This document shows, piece by piece, positions 1 through 7,466 of a stretch of 43,438 nt of DNA. Each line of letters opens with the position of its first letter. The first letter of the stretch is position 1. The translations under genes were made by a program, and so were the position numbers. Where the stretch lies: NCBI GenBank assembly GCA_031276545.1, contig JAISMW010000028.1, forward strand, positions 1 through 43,438, read 5' to 3'. The DNA comes from Tannerellaceae bacterium. GTDB taxonomy: Bacteria; Bacteroidota; Bacteroidia; Bacteroidales; Tannerellaceae. The notes under the pieces were generated by a model. It did no database searches. It was not told where the DNA came from and was given only the letters and a program-made list of their open reading frames with translations.

Positions 1-357
1 CCGATCCACTAGTGGATCGGCTTCAAAAAAAAATATTTTGCCTCGATCCACTAGTGGATCGGCTTCAAAAAAAATATTTTTGCCCCGATCCACTAGTGGA
101 TCGGCTTCAAAAAAAAATATTTTGCCCCGATCCACTAGTGGATCGGCTTCAAAAAAAAATATTTTGCCTCGATCCACTAGTGGATCGGCTTCAAAAAAAA
201 ATATTTTGCCCCGATCCACTAGTGGATCGGCTTCAAAAAAAATGTTTTTGCCTCGATCCATTAGTGGATCGGCTTCAAAAAAAAATATTTTGCCCCGATC
301 CACTAGTGGATCGGCTTCAAAAAAAATGTTCCAGAGCCGATCCACTTGTGGATCGCA
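1..357. repeat. 42-bp tandem array of a 20-bp perfect palindrome
   Basis: Nine copies of CCGATCCACTAGTGGATCGG or close variants recur exactly every 42 bp, seen from the repeated GATCC at 3, 45, 87, 129, 171, 213, 255, 297 and 339. The palindromes are joined by an A/T-rich linker (CTTC, A-run, ATTTT, GCC). Variation is confined to single bases (CTC versus CCC in the linker, ATTAG at 258-262, ACTTG in the last copy) and the A/T balance of the linker. Each full palindrome has two GATC sites. Because 42 is a multiple of 3, long reading frames run through the array; I treat these as by-products. The window starts inside or at the edge of the array, so its full length is unknown. Confidence 0.95.
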
Positions 358-429
358 GCGCTAAAAATTCCGCCGGAGCCGGTTTGCCGGAGGATCTCCG
401 TACCGGAAGTTTCCGGCAAGCCTTAGCGC
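358..429. other. Structured, REP-like inverted repeat beside the array
   Basis: GCGCTAA at 358-364 is complementary to TTAGCGC at 423-429. Inside, GGTTTGCCGGA (381-391) pairs with TCCGGCAAGCC (412-422) with one wobble. Together they can fold into a long hairpin of about 72 nt, in DNA or RNA. It lies downstream of hypD, whose stop codon is at 514-516, and could terminate that operon's transcript, but no T-run follows on the minus strand. Confidence 0.5.
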
Positions 430-445
430 AAGTGGAACAGTAAAC

Positions 446-480
446 AGTGAATAATGGATAGTGAACTGTGAATAGTGGAT
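446..480. repeat. Degenerate AGTGAAC-type heptamer repeats
   Basis: Several imperfect copies of a 7-bp motif (AGTGAAT, ATGGAT, AGTGAAC, TGTGAAT, AGTGGAT) sit between the structured element and hypD. A perfect version of the same motif occurs at 20201-20235. Confidence 0.6.
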
Positions 481-513
481 GGCGGGCAATGAGTCCCCGG
501 CATTTTCTTTAAG

Positions 514-1641
514 TCACCGACCTAAGGCAGGAGCGGCGTCGTCCGGCCTCTGCGTCGCTGCCTCAGGTCGTATTCGGAAGTAGGCGGCGCATACGCCTTC
601 GGAAGATACCATCGGGGCGCCGGCGGGATGCTCCGGGCGGCAGGATGTGCCGAAGCAGGGGCATTGGGAGGGTTGAGCCAGTCCGCGCATGATTTCTCCG
701 GCGATGCAGCCGGACGGAGTGGGGGAGGGGGGAGGGAAGGCGAACCGCTTCGCCGCATCGAAGGCTTCGCAGGTTTCCCTCAGGCGGAGGCAGCTCTGCG
801 GGATGTGGCCGAGACCTCGCCATTCGCCGCCGCAGGGTTCCAGCATTTCGCGTATCAGTGCAAGGGCGCGGGGATTGCCTGCTTCGGATACGGCGCGTTT
901 GTAGGCATTCTCCACCCCGCCTTCGCCCGCTTCCAGCCGGCATACGCAGCGGTAAATGCCGTAGAGCAGGTCGAGCGGCTCGAAACCGCTGACGACGACC
1001 GGCGTGCCGTACTTCTCCGCCAGGGGACGGTAGGCGGCGTTGCCGGTGACGGCGCATACGTGCCCCGCCGCCAGGAAACCGTCCACCCTGCACTGCGGGT
1101 CGGAAAGGATGGCCTCCATCGCCGGAGGCACGGTGAAAAAAGACGTGAGGAGGGAGAAGTTCCGCAGTCTCCGGCGAAGGGCTTCCTTCAGGGCGGCCAG
1201 GTGAGCCGGCAGGGTGGTCTCGAAGCCGACGGCGAAAAACACCACCTCGCGCTCCGGGTATCCGGCGGCCAGGCCGACGGCGTCGAGCGGCGAATACAGT
1301 ATGCGTACGTCCGCTCCGCCGGCTTTGGCGCGGAGCAGATCGCTGCGGCTTCCGGGCACGCGCATCATGTCGCCGAAGGTGGCCAGGGTGACGCGGGGCT
1401 GCAAAGCCAGGTGGATCGCCCGGTCGATGACGTGCTCCGGCGTGACGCAGACCGGGCAGCCCGGCCCGTGCAGCAGGGAGACCGTGCGGGGCAGCATCTC
1501 TTCGAGGCGGTAGCGTGCGATGGCGTGCGTCTGTCCTCCGCACACCTCCATGATGCGCCACGGGCGGACGGCGACCCTGGCGATAGCCCGGCACAGCGCC
1601 TCGGCCTGTTCGCGGTTACGGTATTCGTCGATATATTTCAT
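514..1641 (-). CDS. hypD: [NiFe]-hydrogenase maturation protein HypD
   Basis: HypD is an iron-sulfur scaffold that, with HypC, assembles the Fe(CN)2CO group of [NiFe]-hydrogenases in the cytoplasm. The 375-residue length is normal for the family. Diagnostic motifs are all present: EVCGGQTHA with Cys34, GPGCPVCVTP with Cys62 and Cys65, SGFEPLDLLYGIYR in the middle, and a C-terminal cysteine cluster (GCIAGEIMRG, CPCFGTSC, EGVCAAYF) for the 4Fe-4S cluster. The start lies 15 bp after the hypC stop, so the two are cotranscribed. hypE, which often follows hypD, is not here: beyond the stop there is only repetitive DNA to the window edge. Confidence 0.97.
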   Translation of the reverse strand: MKYIDEYRNREQAEALCRAIARVAVRPWRIMEVCGGQTHAIARYRLEEMLPRTVSLLHGPGCPVCVTPEHVIDRAIHLALQPRVTLATFGDMMRVPGSRSDLLRAKAGGADVRILYSPLDAVGLAAGYPEREVVFFAVGFETTLPAHLAALKEALRRRLRNFSLLTSFFTVPPAMEAILSDPQCRVDGFLAAGHVCAVTGNAAYRPLAEKYGTPVVVSGFEPLDLLYGIYRCVCRLEAGEGGVENAYKRAVSEAGNPRALALIREMLEPCGGEWRGLGHIPQSCLRLRETCEAFDAAKRFAFPPPSPTPSGCIAGEIMRGLAQPSQCPCFGTSCRPEHPAGAPMVSSEGVCAAYFRIRPEAATQRPDDAAPALGR

Positions 1642-1656
1642 GGAAGAGCAGTCGTT

Positions 1657-1887
1657 TCAGAGCGATCGGAGGATGGCGTCGAAGTCGTCCAGCGTGCGCT
1701 GCGCCTCCGCGGGGTCGATCACGGCGATGGCCATGCCGGCATGAGCCAGGATGTAGTCGCCCGTTTCCACCTCCACCCACTGGACGCAGATGCGCTTGAG
1801 GATTCCCCCGAAATCCGTTTCGGCCATGGCCAGTTCGGGCACGGAGCGGTCTATACGGATTATTTTTCCCGGTACGGCAAGGCACAT
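1657..1887 (-). CDS. hypC: Hydrogenase maturation chaperone HypC
   Basis: A 76-residue protein of the HypC/HupF family. It starts with MCLAVPGKII; Cys2, exposed after removal of Met1, is the residue that binds HypD and the iron centre. The rest (GDYILAHAGMAIAVID) matches the beta-barrel consensus. It lies 15 bp upstream of hypD and 31 bp downstream of the SPOR/nuclease-like gene on the same strand, so that gene's promoter may also serve hypCD. Confidence 0.96.
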   Translation of the reverse strand: MCLAVPGKIIRIDRSVPELAMAETDFGGILKRICVQWVEVETGDYILAHAGMAIAVIDPAEAQRTLDDFDAILRSL

Positions 1888-1918
1888 ATTGGTTTGTTTT
1901 GATTTAAGGGGTTATCTG

Positions 1919-4054
1919 TCATCTATCATACAATGCGTTTAGTATCTCTTTTACTTTATCTTCCCGGTAAGGTACTTCTACTTTATAATAGGTATCATAA
2001 TTTGGATGAAGTACGACCAAATACATATTCGATACCTGTATGCCGTATCTTGTTTCCAGTATATAACGGTATATACTTTGCTGTAAACAGTAATGATTGT
2101 AGTCCGTATCGGGAATATCTTTCAGAAGCCCTATACCCTGATTCCATGGATTATCGGTTATTGGATTGCCGCTGATTTTGTCTATGATTTTCTTACTTCT
2201 CTTCCAGTCGTAGATTTCAAAATGATTGTTATTCCTGACTATTAAATCAATGGTTCCGGCGATTTTATACCATTCATCAAAGATCCTCCATTCGCTTCTG
2301 TATGGTTGCAGATGGCTGTGCTCGTGCACAAACTGCTCGAACAAATGAAACTCATCCGTCTTTTCAAAGGCTTGCTTTAGATAATAATTCTCTATTTGTT
2401 TATGTAGAAATGTGCCTTTCAGGGCAGCTTCTTCTCCATCTTTTCTCCATTTTTCTTTAAGTTCTTCGGGCGTCATCATATATTGAGGAGCCTTTATTGT
2501 AGACCAATGTGTTGCGTCAAATACGGGAAAAAATTTTGAAATAACGGTGCTGACCGCTAATGCCTGGACTCCATCAATCGTATAAATATGGTCTTCGGGA
2601 TAAAATCTTATTCTATTATCCCTTTCGTGCATATTGGATTTATTGAAGTGAACCGGTATGCTACTGTCGACTTCGCCAAGAGGAGTAGCTTCTATGAGTG
2701 ATTCTTCAAGAGCTTCCTGCCCGTCTAATGCTTCAACAACAGGAGTTGATAGGATTGGCGAGTCACCAAAAGAATCAATTCCCAAATATGTTTCCCGGTA
2801 CTTTTCTTTTTCCCATTGATGAGCCTGGGCAATATCCCATGTATCTTCCCGGTTTAAATGAACGGTAGAGCTTAAGACATCCGGGACGGGAATGTTTGGA
2901 TCGATTGATTTTAGAACCAATGCGATCTGTTTCAGACATTCCAGTTCCTGTGTATGTACCTGACGTTCGGTAAATCTGAGGACAATCCAGCCTCTATCTG
3001 TAAAATATGTATTTCTTACCGTATCATCTCCCTCGCAATGTATAGGAGTTCGGGTTATGCCGGTATAGGGTTCATCAATCTCAATGTCCATTCTAATATC
3101 CTTGTGAATAATGGCTATATCGGGTTCATAGGGACGCACTCCGGTAGTCAGGCGAATATCCCCTGAGATTTCAAAGGAAGAATCAACATATTGCTGAATT
3201 GATTTTTGAAAATCTTCTTCCTTATACCCTCTTCTTTGAGTTTTTCCATATTTGTGTGTTCTAATGACACTGTTTGTTTTAGGCATTTTCAGAATAGGAT
3301 AGGAATCCGTTCTTTCGTCCAGCAGGTCACTTGAATAATTTACCCTTGCAACAGGTAGATCTACTGTTACGTCCGATTCGTTGTTTGCTCCCGTAGGTTC
3401 CGGTTCCTCTATTACGTCAGGTTCGTTGTTTTCCCCTTGAGGTTTCGGTTCTTCTATTACGTCAGGTTCGTTGTTTTTCTCTTGAGGCTTCGGTTTCTCT
3501 ATTACGTCCGGTTCGTTGTTTTTCTCTTGAGGTTTCGGTTTCTTTTTGCGGCTCCGTTTTATTAATGAATAAACAGTAATAAAAACCAGCACTCCCAAAA
3601 GTCCCAGTCCGACAAAAAATATAGGATGATCCGGAGTGGATGGCTTTGGTTTTTCCGGAGATTTTTCTTCAGCTTTCGGCTGCGAAGATTGCTGCTGTAT
3701 GTTATCCGTAGAATCTTGTGCTTGCAGATTAGGGTAATTGATTTTCTCAAGGCCTCTTTCGACCGGCAAAATCCATGCGCCTTCTATTTTGTTCAATAAC
3801 GATCTTCGTGCTTGTCTGGCTTGATTCGCATCGTCATATCTATCGTAAAAAACTCTATACTTAGTTGTATCCCTATATTGGATAATCCCCAAATTATTAT
3901 TGTCTGCTTCGCTTTCTTTTATAAACGATTTAGCACGTTCTTCGGATGGGAAAGAACCAATAATTATGTAATAGTATTTCTCTGCATTGCAAGTAATGCT
4001 AATGAAAAGAGAAAAGAGCAGTAAGTAATGCCTCATTTGCATATATGTTTTCAT
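1919..4054 (-). CDS. Membrane protein: SPOR-like domain, TM helix, two PD-(D/E)XK-like nuclease domains
   Basis: I do not recognise this 711-residue architecture. Visible parts: a signal peptide (1-24, hydrophobic LLLFSLFISI, probable cleavage after CNA); a SPOR-like region at about 25-100 (YYYIIIGSFPSEERAKSF, KYRVFYDRYDD); a low-complexity linker; a membrane helix at about 145-165 followed by KRSRKKK, so the C-terminal part should be cytoplasmic; four 15-residue repeats of the type KPKPQEKNNEPDVIE at 173-231; a DUF559/Vsr-like nuclease region at 275-385 (Pro-Asp312, IEIDEPY with Glu326 and Asp328, DRGWIVLRF); and a RecB-like region at 488-710 (GTFLHKQIE with His551, AGTIDLIV with Asp603, DWKRS with Asp616 and Lys618, and a Q658-x3-Y662 motif). 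The gene is AT-richer than the hyp genes around it, suggesting separate ancestry. Domain names rest on motifs read by eye. Confidence 0.72.
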   Translation of the reverse strand: MKTYMQMRHYLLLFSLFISITCNAEKYYYIIIGSFPSEERAKSFIKESEADNNNLGIIQYRDTTKYRVFYDRYDDANQARQARRSLLNKIEGAWILPVERGLEKINYPNLQAQDSTDNIQQQSSQPKAEEKSPEKPKPSTPDHPIFFVGLGLLGVLVFITVYSLIKRSRKKKPKPQEKNNEPDVIEKPKPQEKNNEPDVIEEPKPQGENNEPDVIEEPEPTGANNESDVTVDLPVARVNYSSDLLDERTDSYPILKMPKTNSVIRTHKYGKTQRRGYKEEDFQKSIQQYVDSSFEISGDIRLTTGVRPYEPDIAIIHKDIRMDIEIDEPYTGITRTPIHCEGDDTVRNTYFTDRGWIVLRFTERQVHTQELECLKQIALVLKSIDPNIPVPDVLSSTVHLNREDTWDIAQAHQWEKEKYRETYLGIDSFGDSPILSTPVVEALDGQEALEESLIEATPLGEVDSSIPVHFNKSNMHERDNRIRFYPEDHIYTIDGVQALAVSTVISKFFPVFDATHWSTIKAPQYMMTPEELKEKWRKDGEEAALKGTFLHKQIENYYLKQAFEKTDEFHLFEQFVHEHSHLQPYRSEWRIFDEWYKIAGTIDLIVRNNNHFEIYDWKRSKKIIDKISGNPITDNPWNQGIGLLKDIPDTDYNHYCLQQSIYRYILETRYGIQVSNMYLVVLHPNYDTYYKVEVPYREDKVKEILNALYDR

Positions 4055-4078
4055 TATTAACCGGAGGAACTTTGTGTG

Positions 4079-4086
4079 CGAAGATA
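4079..4086 (-). promoter_or_regulatory. Possible -7 box for the SPOR/nuclease-like gene
   Basis: Minus-strand TATCTTCG differs at one base from TAnnTTTG and lies 24 bp upstream of the start at 4054. No clear -33 TTTG was found. Confidence 0.3.
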
Positions 4087-4124
4087 GTATTTTTTTTTGC
4101 AGGATAGCCGTGATGATAAATCTC

Positions 4125-4132
4125 TACATTTG
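4125..4132 (+). promoter_or_regulatory. Bacteroidota -7 box upstream of hypF
   Basis: TACATTTG matches TAnnTTTG exactly and ends 13 bp before the chosen hypF start at 4146. A TTTG at 4096-4099 is 25 bp upstream, longer than the usual spacing. The expected transcript start would leave a very short leader. Confidence 0.45.
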
Positions 4133-4145
4133 CAGAAAAGAGGCG

Positions 4146-6407
4146 ATGAAGCTATATGAAATTCGTATCCGCGGACTGGTGCAGGGGGTGGGATTCCGTC
4201 CTTTTGTGTATCGGGTGGCGATGGAGGAAGGCGTCAGGGGCGAGGTGGCAAACCATACCGGCGGCGTGGCGATACGCGCCGCGTTTGCTTCGGACGAAGT
4301 TTGCGAACGTTTTATCCGGCGAATCCGGGACGAGCATCCGCCGGCCGCTTCCATCTATACCATCGACTGCGCGCCGGCTCCTTACGACGTTGCTTATACG
4401 GCCTTCGCGATAGCTCCCAGCCGGGGCGACGCGGACGGAGTGACGCAGGTGGCACCCGATATAGCCGTTTGCCCGGAATGTATGCGCGATCGCGCGGAGC
4501 AAGCTCACCGGCTGAGCTATCCTTTTGTCAACTGCACGCATTGCGGGCCGCGCTTCTCCATCCTCCGCGATTTGCCCTACGATCGCGAACATACCACGAT
4601 GCAGCCCTTCCCTATATGTCCGCGCTGCCGCGAAGAATACGACCGGGTGACCGACCGCCGTTTCCACGCACAGCCCGTGGCCTGCAACCATTGCGGCCCG
4701 TCTTATTATGCCGGTTATAAGGGCGTGCGGTATGACGGCTACGCGGATTTGCTCGAACTCACGGCCGGCCTTCTGCGCGCAGGAGAAGTGATAGCGGCCA
4801 AAGGCGTCGGCGGATACCACCTGGTGTGCGACGCCCTGAACGAACAGGCCGTCGAACGGCTGCGGATGATCAAGGCGCGCGATACGAAGCCTTTCGCCGT
4901 AATGTTTCGCGACATGGAGGCGCTGAAAAACTATGCCCAAGTGAGCGAAGCGGAGGAGGCCTGCCTCGTCTCCTGGCGGCGTCCCGTCGTGCTGCTGGAG
5001 CAACGGCGCGCGCTGTCTGCGTCGGTGAATCCGGGAATGTGCACGCTGGGCGCGATGCTGCCGTATATGCCCCTGCATTACGACTGGTTCGGGAGGCTGG
5101 AGACGCCGGCGCTGGTAATGACCAGCGGCAACCGGCACGATTGTCCCATAGCCCGGACGGAAGCGGAAGCCGACGAACAGTTCGGCGGCGAGGTATCCCT
5201 CGTTTTGCATCATACCCGCGAGATTTACAACCGGGTGGACGATTCCGTGCTCCAGGTGTGCGATACGCTGCCTTGCCTGATACGCCGCGCGCGGGGATAT
5301 GCGCCCGAACCGCTTTTTGCCGGGGAGCCGGTGGACGGCATCCTGGCTTTCGGCGCCGAGCAATCCAACACCTTTGCAATAGGCAAGGACGACACGATCC
5401 TGCAAAGCCCCTACATCGGCGATTTGAAGAACTGGGAAACTTTCCTCTCCTATACCGAATCGCTGGAGCGCTTCAGCCGCCTGTTCCGCTTCTCGCCCCG
5501 GAGGCTGGCGTGCGACCTGCATCCGGACTATCTCCCGTCCCGCGAGGCGGAGCGTTGGGCCGCAACTTTGGGGCTGCCTCTGCTGCGGGTGCAGCATCAT
5601 CATGCCCATGCGGCGGCCTGCATGGCGGAATACGGCTTGCATCGCCCAGTCGTGGCTATCGTGATGGACGGCGCCGGGCTGGGCGACGACGGGCATGTGT
5701 GGGGCGGGGAGTTCCTGCTTTGCGATCGTCAGTCGTACCGCCGCCTGTCCCACTTTGAATACCTTCCGATGCCCGGCGGCGACAGGGCTTCGCTGGAACC
5801 TTGGCGTATGGCGGCGTCGTGCCTGCATGTTTGGCAACTGCCGTTTCCCGCCGATTTTAACGACAGGGTAGGGGAGGAGCGCATCGCCGGCCTGCGGCGC
5901 ATGATAGACCTGCGGGTGCATACGCCGCTCACGTCGAGCGCCGGGCGTCTGTTTGACGCCGTGGGATCGCTGCTGGGCGTTTGCGACGTGGCGACGCGGC
6001 AGGGCGAGGCTCCCGTGCTGCTGGAGCAAATGGCTATGGCCGCCGCCGGATCTCCGCTTCCTTATCCGGCGGATGCCGGCGGCGAGGTTATTTCCCTCCG
6101 CGAAGTGATGCGTGCCATGCTGCGGGACAGGGAACGGGGGATTCCGGCGGGGGATATTTCGTCCCGCTTCCATGCCACGCTGGCTCATTTGTTTGTGGAG
6201 AAGGCGTGCGTCCTGATGGCGCAAACGGACGCCGGAGAGCTGGTGCTCTCCGGCGGCTGTTTTCAGAATAAATATCTGGTGAGGTTGCTTCGGCGGCTGT
6301 GTGCCGCCAGGGGAATTTCGCTGTATGTTCCTTCCCGCATTCCGTGCAACGACGGAGGGATTTCGGTGGGACAGTTGGCGATTGCTTCCCGGCTTGGAAG
6401 GATTTAG
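4146..6407 (+). CDS. hypF: Carbamoyltransferase HypF, hydrogenase maturation
   Basis: HypF uses carbamoyl phosphate and ATP to load the carbamoyl group onto HypE, the source of the cyanide ligands. The 753-residue protein has the full domain order: acylphosphatase (GLVQGVGFRPFVYR at about 10-23), paired zinc-finger motifs (CPECMRD with CTHCG, CPRCREEY with CNHCG), a YrdC-like domain (KGVGGYHLVCDA, MTSGN), and a Kae1-like domain with HHHAHAAACMAEY and a C-terminal SGGCFQNKYL. I chose MKLYEIRI at 4146 over the in-frame ATG at 4074 because it matches the family N-terminus and follows AGAAAAGAGG. The stop overlaps the end of the convergent OmpA-family gene by a few bases. Confidence 0.96.
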   Translation: MKLYEIRIRGLVQGVGFRPFVYRVAMEEGVRGEVANHTGGVAIRAAFASDEVCERFIRRIRDEHPPAASIYTIDCAPAPYDVAYTAFAIAPSRGDADGVTQVAPDIAVCPECMRDRAEQAHRLSYPFVNCTHCGPRFSILRDLPYDREHTTMQPFPICPRCREEYDRVTDRRFHAQPVACNHCGPSYYAGYKGVRYDGYADLLELTAGLLRAGEVIAAKGVGGYHLVCDALNEQAVERLRMIKARDTKPFAVMFRDMEALKNYAQVSEAEEACLVSWRRPVVLLEQRRALSASVNPGMCTLGAMLPYMPLHYDWFGRLETPALVMTSGNRHDCPIARTEAEADEQFGGEVSLVLHHTREIYNRVDDSVLQVCDTLPCLIRRARGYAPEPLFAGEPVDGILAFGAEQSNTFAIGKDDTILQSPYIGDLKNWETFLSYTESLERFSRLFRFSPRRLACDLHPDYLPSREAERWAATLGLPLLRVQHHHAHAAACMAEYGLHRPVVAIVMDGAGLGDDGHVWGGEFLLCDRQSYRRLSHFEYLPMPGGDRASLEPWRMAASCLHVWQLPFPADFNDRVGEERIAGLRRMIDLRVHTPLTSSAGRLFDAVGSLLGVCDVATRQGEAPVLLEQMAMAAAGSPLPYPADAGGEVISLREVMRAMLRDRERGIPAGDISSRFHATLAHLFVEKACVLMAQTDAGELVLSGGCFQNKYLVRLLRRLCAARGISLYVPSRIPCNDGGISVGQLAIASRLGRI

Positions 6408-7078
6408 CGAAGGGTGCCCTGTTGGGCTTCCTGAATCATCTTTTCGTTGGCCACGATGAGTATTTCCACGCGGCGGTTCAGTGCGCGTCCTTCGGCGGTA
6501 TGGTTTTCGGCCACCGGTTCGTGCACTCCTTTGCCTTCGTAGGTCATTCTGTTGCTGTGGACGCCCTGATTCTGCAGATAGTCGAATACACTTTGTGCGC
6601 GTTTTTCGGACAGTGTCTGATTGTAATCCACCCTTCCGGTATTATCGGTATGGCCTACGATCCGGATGTAGGTATCCGGATTGTTTTTCAGACTGGCGGA
6701 GAAGTTGCGCAGCGCATTTTTGGATGCGTCGCTCACGGTGCTTGAATTGGTGGCGAAGAGGATGCCCGAATCAAAGGTAATTTTGAGGGCTTCGCCGCTG
6801 TTCACGCTTTCGATCGTTGCATCGGGGATGACGGTTTGGAGTTCCTGCTTCTGCCTGTCCATCTTTTTTCCGATTAATGCGCCGGCCGTACCGCCCAGCG
6901 CTGCGCCGATTACGGCGCCCAGCGCCGTATTGCCTGCAATGGCGCCGACTCCGGCGCCAACTCCGGCGCCTGCTCCGGCGCCGATTCCCGTACCCTTCAG
7001 GGTATAGCTGGCGCCGCAACCGGCGAACAGCATGGCCATGCTAAGGAGTATGGCCGTGATGAGTTGAAAATTTCTCAT
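6404..7078 (-). CDS. OmpA-family lipoprotein with glycine-zipper segment
   Basis: A 224-residue envelope lipoprotein. The N-terminus MRNFQLITAILLSMAMLFAGC is a lipoprotein signal with a lipobox ending at Cys21. Residues about 30-70 are very rich in Gly and Ala (GAGAGAGVGAGVGAIAG, GAALGGTAGALIGKK), a glycine-zipper segment that may insert in membrane. The C-terminal half is an OmpA/MotB-like peptidoglycan-binding domain (FDSGILFATNSSTVSDAS, IRIVGHTDNTGRVDYNQTLSEKRAQSV, NRRVEILI), so it probably ties the outer membrane to the wall. It is 39 bp after the small acidic gene and convergent with hypF. Confidence 0.93.
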   Translation of the reverse strand: MRNFQLITAILLSMAMLFAGCGASYTLKGTGIGAGAGAGVGAGVGAIAGNTALGAVIGAALGGTAGALIGKKMDRQKQELQTVIPDATIESVNSGEALKITFDSGILFATNSSTVSDASKNALRNFSASLKNNPDTYIRIVGHTDNTGRVDYNQTLSEKRAQSVFDYLQNQGVHSNRMTYEGKGVHEPVAENHTAEGRALNRRVEILIVANEKMIQEAQQGTLR

Positions 7079-7117
7079 AAGTTTTGCTTATTAATAAGGA
7101 TAAAGTATAGTTCCCGA

Positions 7118-7423
7118 TTAAAAAAAGTGGATCGATTCGCAGTATTCCATTTCGCCGTTCAGGATGTGCTGAATTGCTTCGGGTTCGAAGGAGCCTACTC
7201 CGTCTTCCTTTGCATTTTTCAGGATGTACTGGACGAGTTCCTCTTCGTCGTCTTCGTCGAAGATATCCGTATCTCTTTTGGATTCGTAAAATTCTTCAGC
7301 CAGGTCCATCAGATAGAGGATATCGTCGTCGCTGAACTTGTCCTTCAACTCCTGGGGGAGGTAGTTCTGTATAAACTTTACGGATGCTTCCTCGTCATAC
7401 TGCTGTTCAATTTCTTTGCTCAT
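7118..7423 (-). CDS. Small acidic conserved hypothetical protein
   Basis: A 101-residue, strongly acidic, probably cytosolic and helical protein beginning MSKEIEQQYDEEASVKFIQ. It has no signal peptide, cysteine pair or membrane helix, and an acidic run (DIFDEDDEEELVQY) near the middle. I chose Met at 7423 because an upstream in-frame Met at 7501 would overlap the neighbouring synthetase gene and adds an unconvincing N-terminus. It looks like a small protein conserved in Bacteroidales, but I know no function. It lies between the synthetase gene (43 bp) and the OmpA-family gene (39 bp). Confidence 0.8.
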   Translation of the reverse strand: MSKEIEQQYDEEASVKFIQNYLPQELKDKFSDDDILYLMDLAEEFYESKRDTDIFDEDDEEELVQYILKNAKEDGVGSFEPEAIQHILNGEMEYCESIHFF

Positions 7424-7466
7424 GGTGTAAATTATTATAACTTGTTTGACCTCTGCAAATATACAA

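Noticed and set aside
1..357. CRISPR array
   Set aside because: The linkers are nearly identical rather than unique spacers, units are directly adjacent, and no cas gene is present. The same holds for 18555-18876.
12..443. Long plus-strand frames through the first array with a repeated DRLQKK-type peptide
   Set aside because: The 42-bp period keeps several frames open at once. There is no promoter or ribosome-binding site, and the conserved feature is DNA symmetry rather than codon pattern.
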